A stretch of 5,488 nucleotides of DNA from positions 1 to 5,488 of the forward strand of contig DESZ01000027.1 of assembly GCA_002361485.1 (NCBI GenBank), given 5' to 3'. Below, one piece after another: positions 1 to 5,270 of the stretch; positions within the stretch are counted from its first letter, which is position 1; every line of letters begins with the position of its first letter. Under the pieces are notes generated by a model. That model was not told the DNA's origin and did not search any database. It saw only the letters and a program-made list of their open reading frames with translations. Origin of the DNA: Cyanobacteria bacterium UBA3301. GTDB lineage: Bacteria; Cyanobacteriota; Vampirovibrionia; Gastranaerophilales; Gastranaerophilaceae. The position numbers and the translations under genes are program-made.

Positions 1-92
1 GCTTACATATTAATAAAGTATTTTTAGAGTATATAATTGCTATATCATATAATTTCTGTTACAAAAGTTAACAATCCTTTTTTTTGTTTAAT

Positions 93-122
93 TTGTTAAA
101 AAGAATTTATTTATGCTATAAT
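93..122 (+). promoter_or_regulatory. Promoter of ndk
   Basis: A -35 box TTGTTA (93-98) and a perfect -10 box TATAAT (117-122) are separated by 18 nt. The -10 is preceded by TGC, giving an extended -10 (TGN-TATAAT). Transcription would start near 129, leaving a leader of about 25 nt that contains the AGGAG ribosome binding site of ndk. The T-run at 78-85 just upstream could belong to the end of an earlier transcription unit, but no good stem precedes it. Confidence 0.7.
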
Positions 123-154
123 AAGGTGTATTTAGATTGAAGAGGAGATTATTT

Positions 155-628
155 ATGCGTGAAGAAGAAAGAACCTTTGTAGCGATAAAGCCTGATGGAG
201 TGCAAAGAGAAATTGTCGGAGAAATTATTAAAAGGTTTGAGAGTAAGGGGTATAAAATAACAGCTTTGAAAATGCTTCAAGTTACAGATGAACAGGCTAA
301 AGCTCATTATGCAGAACATGAGGGCAAACCGTTTTATCCTCGTTTGATAAGATATATTCAAAGCGGGCCGATTGTAGCAATGGTTGTTGAAGGTTATAAT
401 GCTGTTGCGGGTGTACGTCATTTAATGGGGGCAACAGATCCTGATAAGGCTGAAGTCGGGACTATTCGTGCAGATTTTGCTCAGGTAATGGAATATAATG
501 TGGTTCATGGTTCTGATTCTGTCGAAAGTGCTGAAAGAGAAATTGCTATTTATTTTAAACCTGAAGAAATTTTTAATCAGCGTAAATGCATGTCTGAATT
601 GGTTATTGAATATTTGGATGCTGATTAA
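155..628 (+). CDS. ndk: Nucleoside diphosphate kinase
   Basis: The product (157 aa) transfers the gamma-phosphate from ATP to other nucleoside diphosphates through a phosphohistidine, supplying NTPs and dNTPs in the cytosol. The signature NVVHGSDS (residues 115-122) holds the catalytic His118. The other active-site residues stand at the positions known from the family: Lys12, Tyr52, Arg88, Thr94, Arg105 and Asn115. The N-terminal RTFVAIKPDGVQR is also typical. I chose ATG 155 because AGGAG (143-147) lies 7 nt upstream; an in-frame TTG at 137 would place that site inside the gene. The protein is about 10-15 residues longer at the C-terminus (ending EYLDAD) than the common 140-150 aa forms. It is a single-gene unit with its own promoter (93-122) and terminator (647-686). 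Confidence 0.97.
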   Translation: MREEERTFVAIKPDGVQREIVGEIIKRFESKGYKITALKMLQVTDEQAKAHYAEHEGKPFYPRLIRYIQSGPIVAMVVEGYNAVAGVRHLMGATDPDKAEVGTIRADFAQVMEYNVVHGSDSVESAEREIAIYFKPEEIFNQRKCMSELVIEYLDAD

Positions 629-646
629 GTAAGTTTAATAATTAAG

Positions 647-686
647 AAAATATACGGCAAATTTGCGTTTTTGCCGTATATTTTTT
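647..686 (+). terminator. Intrinsic terminator after ndk
   Basis: A perfect 15 bp stem (647-661 paired with 670-684), with the core ACGGCAAA/TTTGCCGT, closes an 8 nt loop and runs into a T-tract at 681-686. The A-rich left flank would also let it work for minus-strand transcription. It ends the ndk transcript 19 nt after the stop codon. Confidence 0.9.
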
Positions 687-703
687 GTGGCAATACGTTT
701 CAA

Positions 704-732
704 TTGCACCTTTTATGCTCAAGTGATATAAT
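704..732 (+). promoter_or_regulatory. Promoter of the M49-like peptidase gene
   Basis: A -35-like TTGCAC (704-709) lies 17 nt before a perfect TATAAT (727-732), which is preceded by TGA (extended -10 pattern). A second TATAAT occurs at 738-743 without a clear partner. The start point would be near 739-740, giving a short leader with the ribosome binding site TAAGGAG at 749-755. Confidence 0.6.
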
Positions 733-760
733 TCATATATAATTTTAGTAAGGAGAGAAA

Positions 761-2485
761 ATGCAAACTTTTGAATTTAACTTATCAATGGAAGAATTAA
801 AAAAACGTACACATAAAGATTATTTGAATACAAAGAAATTTTTAACCCCTGAATCACCTGAATTTACAAACCTTGCAGAAGGCGACAAGCAAGCGCTTAA
901 ACATCTGGTAAAAGCTGCCGCAATACTGGAAAAAATAAATATGCAAATAGATTGCCATCACAATTTGGCTTTTAAAGAATTTTTAGAATCAGAAGTTGCA
1001 AAAGGTAATGAACAGGCAAAATTAACCAAAATATTGTTTGACGCGCAAAAAGGTATAAATGCTATCGATTCAATGTCAAATATAATTAACCTTGCAAAAG
1101 GGATAGAATCAAAACCCGGTAAAGGTGTTTATCCTGAAGATTTGTCAAAAGAAGAATTTCATTCTGTTTTAATGCGTATGATAAAAGAAGGCAAAATTGA
1201 TGACGTTAAAAATATTTTAACCCAACGCTCCATAGTTGTTCGTGATGGTGAAAACTTAAAAGGGATTGATTATATAGATTATTTTAAAGAAGATTTTGCG
1301 CGTATGGCGGATGAACTTGAAAAAGCATCTGCAGTTTCTACAAATTCCGATTTTAACGAATATTTAAAACTTCAAGCAAAAGCATTAAGAACCGCAGACC
1401 CGATGTTGGATGCTTATGCCGATAAAAAATGGGCAACTTTACAGGATACACCGTTAGAATTCACTATCACAAGAGAGAATTATGAAGACGAAATGACAGG
1501 TACAATCGTTGAAAATGAAGAATTGTCAAAACTTTTAAAAGAACATGGCATTTCGCCAATTCCAAAAGATTTTTTAGGCGGCAGAGTCGGTATAGTTAAT
1601 AAAAAAGGTACTCAAACTTTACTTGAAATAAAAAAATATCTACCGACTTTGGCTGATAATATGCCTTATAAAGACGAATACACTCAAACAATTTCATCAG
1701 ATGAAGATGCAAAACAGACAATGGTTGATGTTGATATGGTAATGGCTTCAGGTGATGTCGGGGAATACAGAGGCGGTATAACATTAGCGGAAAACCTGCC
1801 AAATTCCGATAAATTATCACTTACAATAGGAGGCGGAAGAAGAAATGTTTATCATAGGCAAATACGCTTTATAAGCGATATGTCTAAATTGCAGAAACGA
1901 TTGGACGAAATTTTAGATAAAGACCAACATAAATACTATTTAGACGAAGCTGATCATTGGTTTACTATCGGGCATGAAAACGCCCATTCGTTAGGACCTA
2001 AAGAAAGCAGTGAAAGTTTAGGTAAATATAGAAATATTATCGAAGAAAATAAAGCTGATATGGGAGCTTTGGCTTTTGTCGATTTGTTAACAGAATTGGG
2101 TATGTATACTCAAGAACAACGTCTTCAAATTATAGTAACCTTTGTTGCCGATAATTTCTTAAAATCAAAACCTACTATGTCGCAAGCGCACAGAGTTCGT
2201 ACTGTAATGCAAAACAAATATATGTTTGACAGAGGGGTTTACGATATAGTTGACGGAAAGATCCATGTAAATATCGACAAAGTCGTTCCGGTAGCAAAAG
2301 AAATGTTGGCTGAAATTGTAAGAATACAAATTGACGGCGATTTCAATAAAGCGGAAAAATATGTATCTGATAATTTCGTTTGGACTGACGAAATGGAGCT
2401 TATCGCGCAAAAACTTCAAAAGGTAAATAAAACTCTAAACGGAACACTTGAAACAAAATTGGCAGATAAATTACTAGCGGAATAA
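761..2485 (+). CDS. M49 (dipeptidyl peptidase III)-like zinc metallopeptidase
   Basis: A 574 aa protein without signal peptide or membrane segment, hence cytosolic. The zinc site is visible: HENAH at residues 405-409 (His405 and His409 as ligands, Glu406 as catalytic base) and, about 20 residues on, EENKAD at 428-433, where Glu429 would be the third ligand. This matches the HE-x-H and EE-x-R/K-A-D/E pair of family M49. A downstream QAH (His477) matches the conserved QAH histidine of dipeptidyl peptidase III, and AENLPN (about residues 344-349) also fits. Classical M49 enzymes have a six-residue HEXXXH; this one has the five-residue HEXXH, as do some divergent or Nudix-linked relatives. The first 200 residues are helical, charged and unrecognised. 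By analogy it would release dipeptides from short peptides, but the substrate is unknown. ATG 761 is supported by AGGAG (751-755), 5 nt upstream. It has its own promoter and no clear terminator before infC. Confidence 0.8.
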   Translation: MQTFEFNLSMEELKKRTHKDYLNTKKFLTPESPEFTNLAEGDKQALKHLVKAAAILEKINMQIDCHHNLAFKEFLESEVAKGNEQAKLTKILFDAQKGINAIDSMSNIINLAKGIESKPGKGVYPEDLSKEEFHSVLMRMIKEGKIDDVKNILTQRSIVVRDGENLKGIDYIDYFKEDFARMADELEKASAVSTNSDFNEYLKLQAKALRTADPMLDAYADKKWATLQDTPLEFTITRENYEDEMTGTIVENEELSKLLKEHGISPIPKDFLGGRVGIVNKKGTQTLLEIKKYLPTLADNMPYKDEYTQTISSDEDAKQTMVDVDMVMASGDVGEYRGGITLAENLPNSDKLSLTIGGGRRNVYHRQIRFISDMSKLQKRLDEILDKDQHKYYLDEADHWFTIGHENAHSLGPKESSESLGKYRNIIEENKADMGALAFVDLLTELGMYTQEQRLQIIVTFVADNFLKSKPTMSQAHRVRTVMQNKYMFDRGVYDIVDGKIHVNIDKVVPVAKEMLAEIVRIQIDGDFNKAEKYVSDNFVWTDEMELIAQKLQKVNKTLNGTLETKLADKLLAE

Positions 2486-2623
2486 AATAAATATCAATAT
2501 TGAAAAAGTAGGATTGTTATTGTTTTTAACAATATAGTCTAATATTTTTTCTTAATATAGTTGATTTTTAATTTCCAAGATGTTATAAATACAAAAGGTA
2601 GTAATAAGATAGGAGATAGGACA
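2486..2623 (+). promoter_or_regulatory. Leader region of infC with a small hairpin and ribosome binding site
   Basis: A perfect 7 bp inverted repeat, ATTGTTA (2513-2519) and TAACAAT (2527-2533), closes a 7 nt loop. A T-run follows only at 2545-2550, so it is a poor terminator at best. TAATAT at 2540-2545 could be a -10 box but has no convincing -35. The clearest signal is AGGAG (2611-2615), 8 nt before the ATA codon at 2624. infC may be read from its own weak promoter here or by readthrough from the peptidase gene. Confidence 0.35.
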
Positions 2624-3178
2624 ATAGCTATACCAAACAATTCCAAATCAAAGGACAAAACAATAATGAACGAATACATTCGTTCAAAAGAAGTAAGATT
2701 GATAGATGAAAATGGTGAAAATCACGGGGTAGTACCGACATCAAAAGCATTAAGAATGGCAGAAGATGCAGATTTGGATTTAGTATTGATAAGTCCTAAC
2801 CAAGAACCTCCTGTTGCAAAAATATTAGACTACGGAAAGTATAAATACGAATTAGCAAAAAAAGCAAAAGAAGCAAAGAAAAAACAACACATTGTCGAAA
2901 TAAAAGAAGTAAAAATGCGCTATAAGATAGATGTTCATGATTATGAAGTTCGTATCAAGGCAGCTAAAAAATTTATTTCTCAAGGCAACAAAGTAAAAGG
3001 TGTTGTCATGCTTCGCGGAAGAGAAATGCAGCATTCAAATTTAGCGTTTGATTTGGCGCAAAGATTCATAGATGATATGTTAAAATCAGAAGATTTGGGT
3101 GTTGTATTAGAAAAGAAACCTCAATTGGAAGGTCGTAACGTAACATTTTACTTAGTTGGTCAAAATTCTAATCAATAA
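2624..3178 (+). CDS. infC: Translation initiation factor IF3
   Basis: IF3 binds the 30S subunit, keeps it apart from 50S and checks the start codon and initiator tRNA. The N-domain (NEYIRSKEVRLIDENGE, then DLVLISPNQEPPVAKILDYGKYKYE) is followed by a Lys-rich linker and the C-domain (KEVKMRYKIDVHDYEVRIK, then KVKGVVMLRGREM), all standard family motifs. I place the start at ATA 2624 (184 aa): AGGAG (2611-2615) lies 8 nt upstream, the length suits the family, and infC commonly uses rare start codons (AUU in E. coli) for autoregulation. Alternatives are ATG 2666 (170 aa, AAAGGA 10 nt upstream) and TTG 2561 (205 aa, no ribosome binding site). The identity is certain; the start is not. rpmI and rplT, which usually follow, are absent, and a tRNA-Phe unit follows instead. 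Confidence 0.95.
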   Translation: MAIPNNSKSKDKTIMNEYIRSKEVRLIDENGENHGVVPTSKALRMAEDADLDLVLISPNQEPPVAKILDYGKYKYELAKKAKEAKKKQHIVEIKEVKMRYKIDVHDYEVRIKAAKKFISQGNKVKGVVMLRGREMQHSNLAFDLAQRFIDDMLKSEDLGVVLEKKPQLEGRNVTFYLVGQNSNQ

Positions 3179-3180
3179 TA

Positions 3181-3208
3181 TTGACAAAGAGTCTTGAGCA
3201 AGTAGAAT
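3181..3208 (+). promoter_or_regulatory. Promoter of the repeat array and tRNA-Phe
   Basis: A perfect -35 box TTGACA (3181-3186) and a -10 box TAGAAT (3203-3208, 5 of 6 consensus) are 16 nt apart. It begins 2 nt after the infC stop codon. Transcription from about 3215 would run through the tandem repeats into tRNA-Phe and end at the terminator 3657-3684, giving a precursor of roughly 470 nt. The TATAAT just before the mature tRNA (3568-3573) is too close to serve as its promoter, so the tRNA probably depends on this upstream start. Confidence 0.65.
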
Positions 3209-3233
3209 TAAGAAGTACCTTTCGGGTGCAGTC

Positions 3234-3258
3234 AAAAGAGCGAAAACATTTCTCTTTT
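3234..3258 (+). repeat. Hairpin at the head of the tRNA-Phe leader array
   Basis: AAAAGAG (3234-3240) and CTCTTTT (3252-3258) form a perfect 7 bp stem with an 11 nt loop. The right arm is the first base run of repeat copy 1. It is a short version of the AAAAGAGTT/AACTCTTTT hairpin that recurs between copies, so every copy is preceded by such a stem. A smaller stem-loop, GTACC/GGTGC with loop TTTCG, lies just upstream, inside 3210-3232. Confidence 0.5.
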
Positions 3259-3588
3259 GAAAACTGAATAATAATATGCCGCAATAGCTCCCTTGAGTGG
3301 AGTGAAGCGGAACGAAAAAGAGTTTAATAAATGTAGAGCTTGCTCTACCAACTCTTTTGAAAACTGAATAATAATATGCCGCAATAGCTCCCTTGAGTGG
3401 AGTGAAGCGGAACGAAAAAGAGTTCAATAAACGTAGAGCTTGCTCTACCAACTCTTTTGAAAACTGAATATAATATGCCGCAATAGCTCCCTTGAGTGGA
3501 GTGAAGCGGAACGAAAAAGAGTTCAATAAACGTAGAGCTTGCTCTACCAACTCTTTTGAAAATTGAATATAATATGCCGCAATAGCTC
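3252..3588 (+). repeat. Tandem 99-100 bp repeats built from tRNA-Phe pieces
   Basis: Three full copies (3252-3351, 3352-3451, 3452-3550) and a partial fourth (3551-3588) merge into the tRNA gene. Copies 1 and 2 differ by two C/T changes (3325/3425 and 3332/3432). Copy 3 lacks one base near its ATAATAT stretch. Each unit holds the first 13 nt of tRNA-Phe, GCCGCAATAGCTC (3278, 3378, 3477; the genuine one starts at 3576). It then diverges into a stretch with GAGTGGAGTGAAGCGGAACG. Next comes a hairpin with outer stem AAAAGAGTT/AACTCTTTT and inner stem GTAGAG/CTCTAC. That hairpin carries CTTGCTCTACCAACT, the reverse complement of tRNA nt 14-28. CCGC/GCGG with inner CTCC/GGAG can form another stem. 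Overlapping minus-strand reading frames here are repeat shadows, not genes. Confidence 0.93.
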
Positions 3589-3651
3589 AGTTGGTAGAGC
3601 AAGGGACTGAAAATCCCTGTGTCCTTGGTTCAATTCCGAGTTGCGGCACCA
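3576..3651 (+). tRNA. tRNA-Phe (anticodon GAA)
   Basis: A complete 76 nt cloverleaf. Acceptor GCCGCAA pairs with TTGCGGC (3641-3647), followed by discriminator A and an encoded CCA (3649-3651). The D-arm is GCTC/GAGC. The anticodon stem AGGGA/TCCCT has loop CTGAAAA with GAA at 3609-3611, which reads UUU and UUC. The T-arm is CTTGG/CCGAG with loop TTCAATT. All stems pair, with one G-T wobble in the T-stem. Three truncated copies of the 5' end lie upstream, and one copy of the last 14 nt lies downstream at 3785-3798. Confidence 0.97.
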
Positions 3652-3706
3652 CTTTTAAAAAGCACTGCAATAAGTGCTTTTTTTATTTGTTATTTATTTT
3701 CAAAGT
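3638..3706 (+). repeat. tRNA-Phe 3' end plus terminator, first copy (att-like)
   Basis: This 69 bp segment matches 3785-3853 at 67 positions, 147 bp apart. It starts inside the T-stem of tRNA-Phe (GAGTTGCGGCACCA), covers the terminator and ends at CAAAGT. The two differences (C3668/T3815 and A3672/G3819) both fall in the terminator loop, leaving the stem intact. Duplication of a tRNA 3' end is the usual footprint of tyrosine-recombinase integration, so this copy would be the attL-like side. A simple tandem duplication is an alternative. Confidence 0.85.
3657..3684 (+). terminator. Intrinsic terminator of tRNA-Phe
   Basis: AAAAAGCACT pairs with AGTGCTTTTT around the 6 nt loop GCAATA (3667-3672), with seven T residues at 3678-3684. 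It starts 5 nt after the CCA end of tRNA-Phe. Confidence 0.85.
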
Positions 3707-3784
3707 GAGCCTTACTCGGATGCTCGGTCAAGCCGAGCCCTCTCGGAAAACCTGACATTTAGTCAGCTTTTCCTGCGGCAGAGT
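3707..3784. other. Hairpin-rich, relatively GC-rich 78 bp spacer between the duplicated tRNA ends
   Basis: Two stems are visible. GCTCGG (3722-3727) and CCGAGC (3733-3738) close the loop TCAAG. GAAAACCTGAC (3746-3756) pairs with GTCAGCTTTTC (3762-3772) with one C-C mismatch. CTCGG occurs three times (3715, 3723, 3742). GTGAG occurs at both edges (3705-3709 and 3783-3787), which could be a 5 bp target duplication or chance. The composition is clearly more GC-rich than the flanks. It could be a small mobile repeat (REP/MITE-like), a structured RNA, or the residue of an excised element. I do not recognise the family. Confidence 0.5.
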
Positions 3785-3853
3785 GAGTTGCGGCACCACT
3801 TTTAAAAAGCACTGTAATGAGTGCTTTTTTTATTTGTTATTTATTTTCAAAGT
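3785..3853 (+). repeat. tRNA-Phe 3' end plus terminator, second copy (att-like)
   Basis: This is the second copy of the 69 bp repeat. It opens with the last 14 nt of tRNA-Phe including CCA (3785-3798), but no tRNA body precedes it, so it is not a tRNA gene. In the integration model it would mark the distal att site of a small insertion or an internal site of a larger island reaching toward the ADP-ribosyltransferase gene. Confidence 0.85.
3804..3831 (+). terminator. Duplicated intrinsic terminator
   Basis: Same stem (AAAAAGCACT/AGTGCTTTTT) and T-tract as 3657-3684, with loop GTAATG instead of GCAATA. It would stop any readthrough from the tRNA-Phe unit before the accessory DNA. Confidence 0.75.
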
Positions 3854-4059
3854 AGAAAGTGGTGCAGATTGCAATTTTCAGACAGTTCGCAAATTTTGGG
3901 ATTTTTGAGATTATTAACAACAAACAAGTTTATCAAGTTTTGACTGGGTATTTTGCATAATATTTTTCATATAGTTTTCCATATAGTCCCAATGTAGTTA
4001 GACGAGTAGTTTGGTTTTGTTAGTTTGACTATTTTATTTCCTGAAACGTGCTCGTTGTA

Positions 4060-4100
4060 GGTTTTTTGCTGGTCGGAAGTGCAACTTTACCAAAAAAACC
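4060..4100. repeat. Imperfect inverted repeat
   Basis: The left arm GGTTTTTT-GC-TGGT (4060-4073) pairs with the right arm ACCA-AAAAAACC (4089-4100), giving 12 bp with a 2 nt bulge and a 15 nt loop. No T-run follows in either direction, so it does not look like a terminator. It lies directly beside the TTTACTCA boxes and may be part of the same protein-binding site. Confidence 0.4.
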
Positions 4101-4102
4101 GA

Positions 4103-4131
4103 TTTACTCACTTTTACTCATTATTTACTCA
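4103..4131. repeat. Three phased TTTACTCA direct repeats
   Basis: TTTACTCA occurs at 4103-4110, 4113-4120 and 4124-4131, with spacings of 10 and 11 bp (one helical turn), so bound proteins would sit on one DNA face. As TGAGTAAA on the other strand they resemble arm-type recombinase sites or operator iterons in arrangement. The protein that would bind is unknown. Confidence 0.55.
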
Positions 4132-4224
4132 CACCGGTTGGCTACTTTCCAATAATAGTAAGGAATTGGTCAAAAGTTATGTAGCAAGAGCTTTATATTA
4201 TAGTTAACATTGTTATAACATATA

Positions 4225-5148
4225 TTAAAACGGTATATGTTCAGAGTAAAGAATGATTTCTCTATTTTCTTCATCAATTACTCTTTTAACAAGTTTCATT
4301 TTACTATCACAAGGCATTATAAATTCTTGTCCTAATCTTGAACGAGAAGCAAAAATTTTCGTACCTTTTGGGCATAAGATATGATGTTTGACATTCCATT
4401 TTTTAAAAAATTTTAATTCTTCTATTAAGGCTTGTGTATAATGTTTAAAAGCATAGCCAGATGAGCTTGTTGTCCATGCATAACCAGGAATTTCAAAAAT
4501 TTCCCCTTCTTTTAAACCTTTCAGTTTTTGAAAATAAGGAAGATTTTCACTAAGAACTTCGCCTCGATATTGGAACATGTCATAATCTGTACCTTTTATA
4601 TCTTTGAACGCTTTATCAACTAATGATTTTTGTACTTTTTCTTCTGCTGTAAACTGTTCTGGTACAACTTTTAATTCGCCATTTTTAAAACGCTTTAAAT
4701 TACGATGTTTATCAGTTAATGTCATAATCTCAACATCTGCTAATTCGTTTGGATATCCAATATATCTGTTATACCCACCAAAATTCAAACTCCGTCCATA
4801 TGGTCGACAAAGCGTATTATATTCTTCTATCATTGCAGGAACTGCTATATCAAGGCTTCCACTCTGTTTATAAAATTTAAGAGTTTCAAGTAATTCTTCT
4901 GAAGGGCAAGCTTTGAGCAATATTTCAGCATCACTCTTTTTGATACCCATGTCTATAAGACTCTTTATAGTAGGATTATCTATTTGTGGTAAATGTGATA
5001 TTTGAACAGTATCTTTTTCCAATGCAGGAGCATATTTTAAGCTTTTAAAATTTATTGGTTTTTGGATAGGTTTTGAACACAGCAAACTTTTGGCGAGTTT
5101 TCCGCCACGTTTAACCATAAAATTAAATGCTACTTTCTGTAATCCCAT
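4225..5148 (-). CDS. Putative ADP-ribosyltransferase (R-S-E type), toxin/effector-like
   Basis: A 307 aa protein whose C-terminal third looks like a mono-ADP-ribosyltransferase: FQYRGE with Arg195 (NAD-binding arginine), then GYAWTTSSSGYAF with T226-T227-S228 in place of the STS strand, then GQEFIMP with Glu275 as the likely catalytic glutamate. The residue two before Glu275 is Gly273 instead of the usual Glu or Gln, so target specificity or activity may differ. The N-terminal half is unrecognised; TIKSLIDMGIKKSDAEILLK (about 59-78) plus the next helix has a UBA-like pattern. There is no clear signal peptide. The target is unknown and no immunity gene is evident. I prefer ATG 5148, with AAGGGA 9 nt upstream; a TTG at 5205 (326 aa) coincides with a likely -35 box. 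The gene lies alone, opposite to the housekeeping genes, beyond the duplicated tRNA end, consistent with island cargo. Confidence 0.7.
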   Translation of the reverse strand: MGLQKVAFNFMVKRGGKLAKSLLCSKPIQKPINFKSLKYAPALEKDTVQISHLPQIDNPTIKSLIDMGIKKSDAEILLKACPSEELLETLKFYKQSGSLDIAVPAMIEEYNTLCRPYGRSLNFGGYNRYIGYPNELADVEIMTLTDKHRNLKRFKNGELKVVPEQFTAEEKVQKSLVDKAFKDIKGTDYDMFQYRGEVLSENLPYFQKLKGLKEGEIFEIPGYAWTTSSSGYAFKHYTQALIEELKFFKKWNVKHHILCPKGTKIFASRSRLGQEFIMPCDSKMKLVKRVIDEENREIILYSEHIPF

Positions 5149-5177
5149 AGAAATTTTTCCCTTTATATTATCCCCTA

Positions 5178-5205
5178 TATCTATATAAAGTATTTTTCTT
5201 TTCAA
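5178..5205 (-). promoter_or_regulatory. Probable promoter of the ADP-ribosyltransferase gene
   Basis: On the minus strand TTGAAA (5205-5200) and TAGATA (5183-5178) are 16 nt apart. Transcription would start near 5171 and give a leader of about 23 nt carrying AAGGGA before ATG 5148. This favours the ATG over the upstream TTG start. Confidence 0.4.
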
Positions 5206-5270
5206 AAATTACCTAATTGTAACAGGCTTTGTCAGAATTGTTATAAATCAATTTTTCCCAAAAGGTGCAA

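Larger units (their letters stand above)
3854..4224. other. 371 bp without a convincing gene
   Basis: No supported gene is present. The minus strand has one frame, from about 4080 to 3849, with no start codon and a single in-frame TGA; its translation (segments such as NKIVKLTKPNY and PKICELSENCNLHHF) is unlike random A+T-rich DNA but is not recognised. It may be a gene relic. The stretch also contains an inverted repeat (4060-4100) and three phased TTTACTCA boxes (4103-4131), listed separately. The 3' end of the minus-strand ADP-ribosyltransferase gene lies just beyond, and no clear terminator follows its stop codon on that strand. Confidence 0.5.

Noticed and set aside
3568..3573. TATAAT directly before tRNA-Phe as the tRNA promoter
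   Set aside because: It ends 2 nt before the mature 5' end, so transcription would start inside the tRNA, and no -35 box stands at the right distance.
3252..3588. CRISPR array
   Set aside because: The units are 99-100 bp and nearly identical throughout, with no variable spacers, and they contain tRNA sequence.
3152..3602. Long minus-strand reading frames (132 and 85 aa) over the repeat array
   Set aside because: They simply translate the 100 bp repeats and the tRNA in reverse, have no ribosome binding site, and the repeated peptide reflects the DNA repeat, not a protein family.
3914..3982. 22-codon minus-strand frame beginning MENYMKNIMQ
   Set aside because: It has no good ribosome binding site or terminator and no recognisable product, and it overlaps another equally plausible broken frame.
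4604..4873. 89 aa plus-strand frame inside the ADP-ribosyltransferase gene
   Set aside because: It is the antisense shadow of the minus-strand gene, which has recognisable motifs, a promoter and a ribosome binding site.
704..5270. TTGCACCTTTT shared by the peptidase promoter (704-714) and the region upstream of the ADP-ribosyltransferase gene (5270-5260, minus) as a common regulatory site
   Set aside because: An 11 nt match between two places in 5.5 kb of biased-composition DNA is expected by chance, and the second site is not well placed for that gene's promoter.
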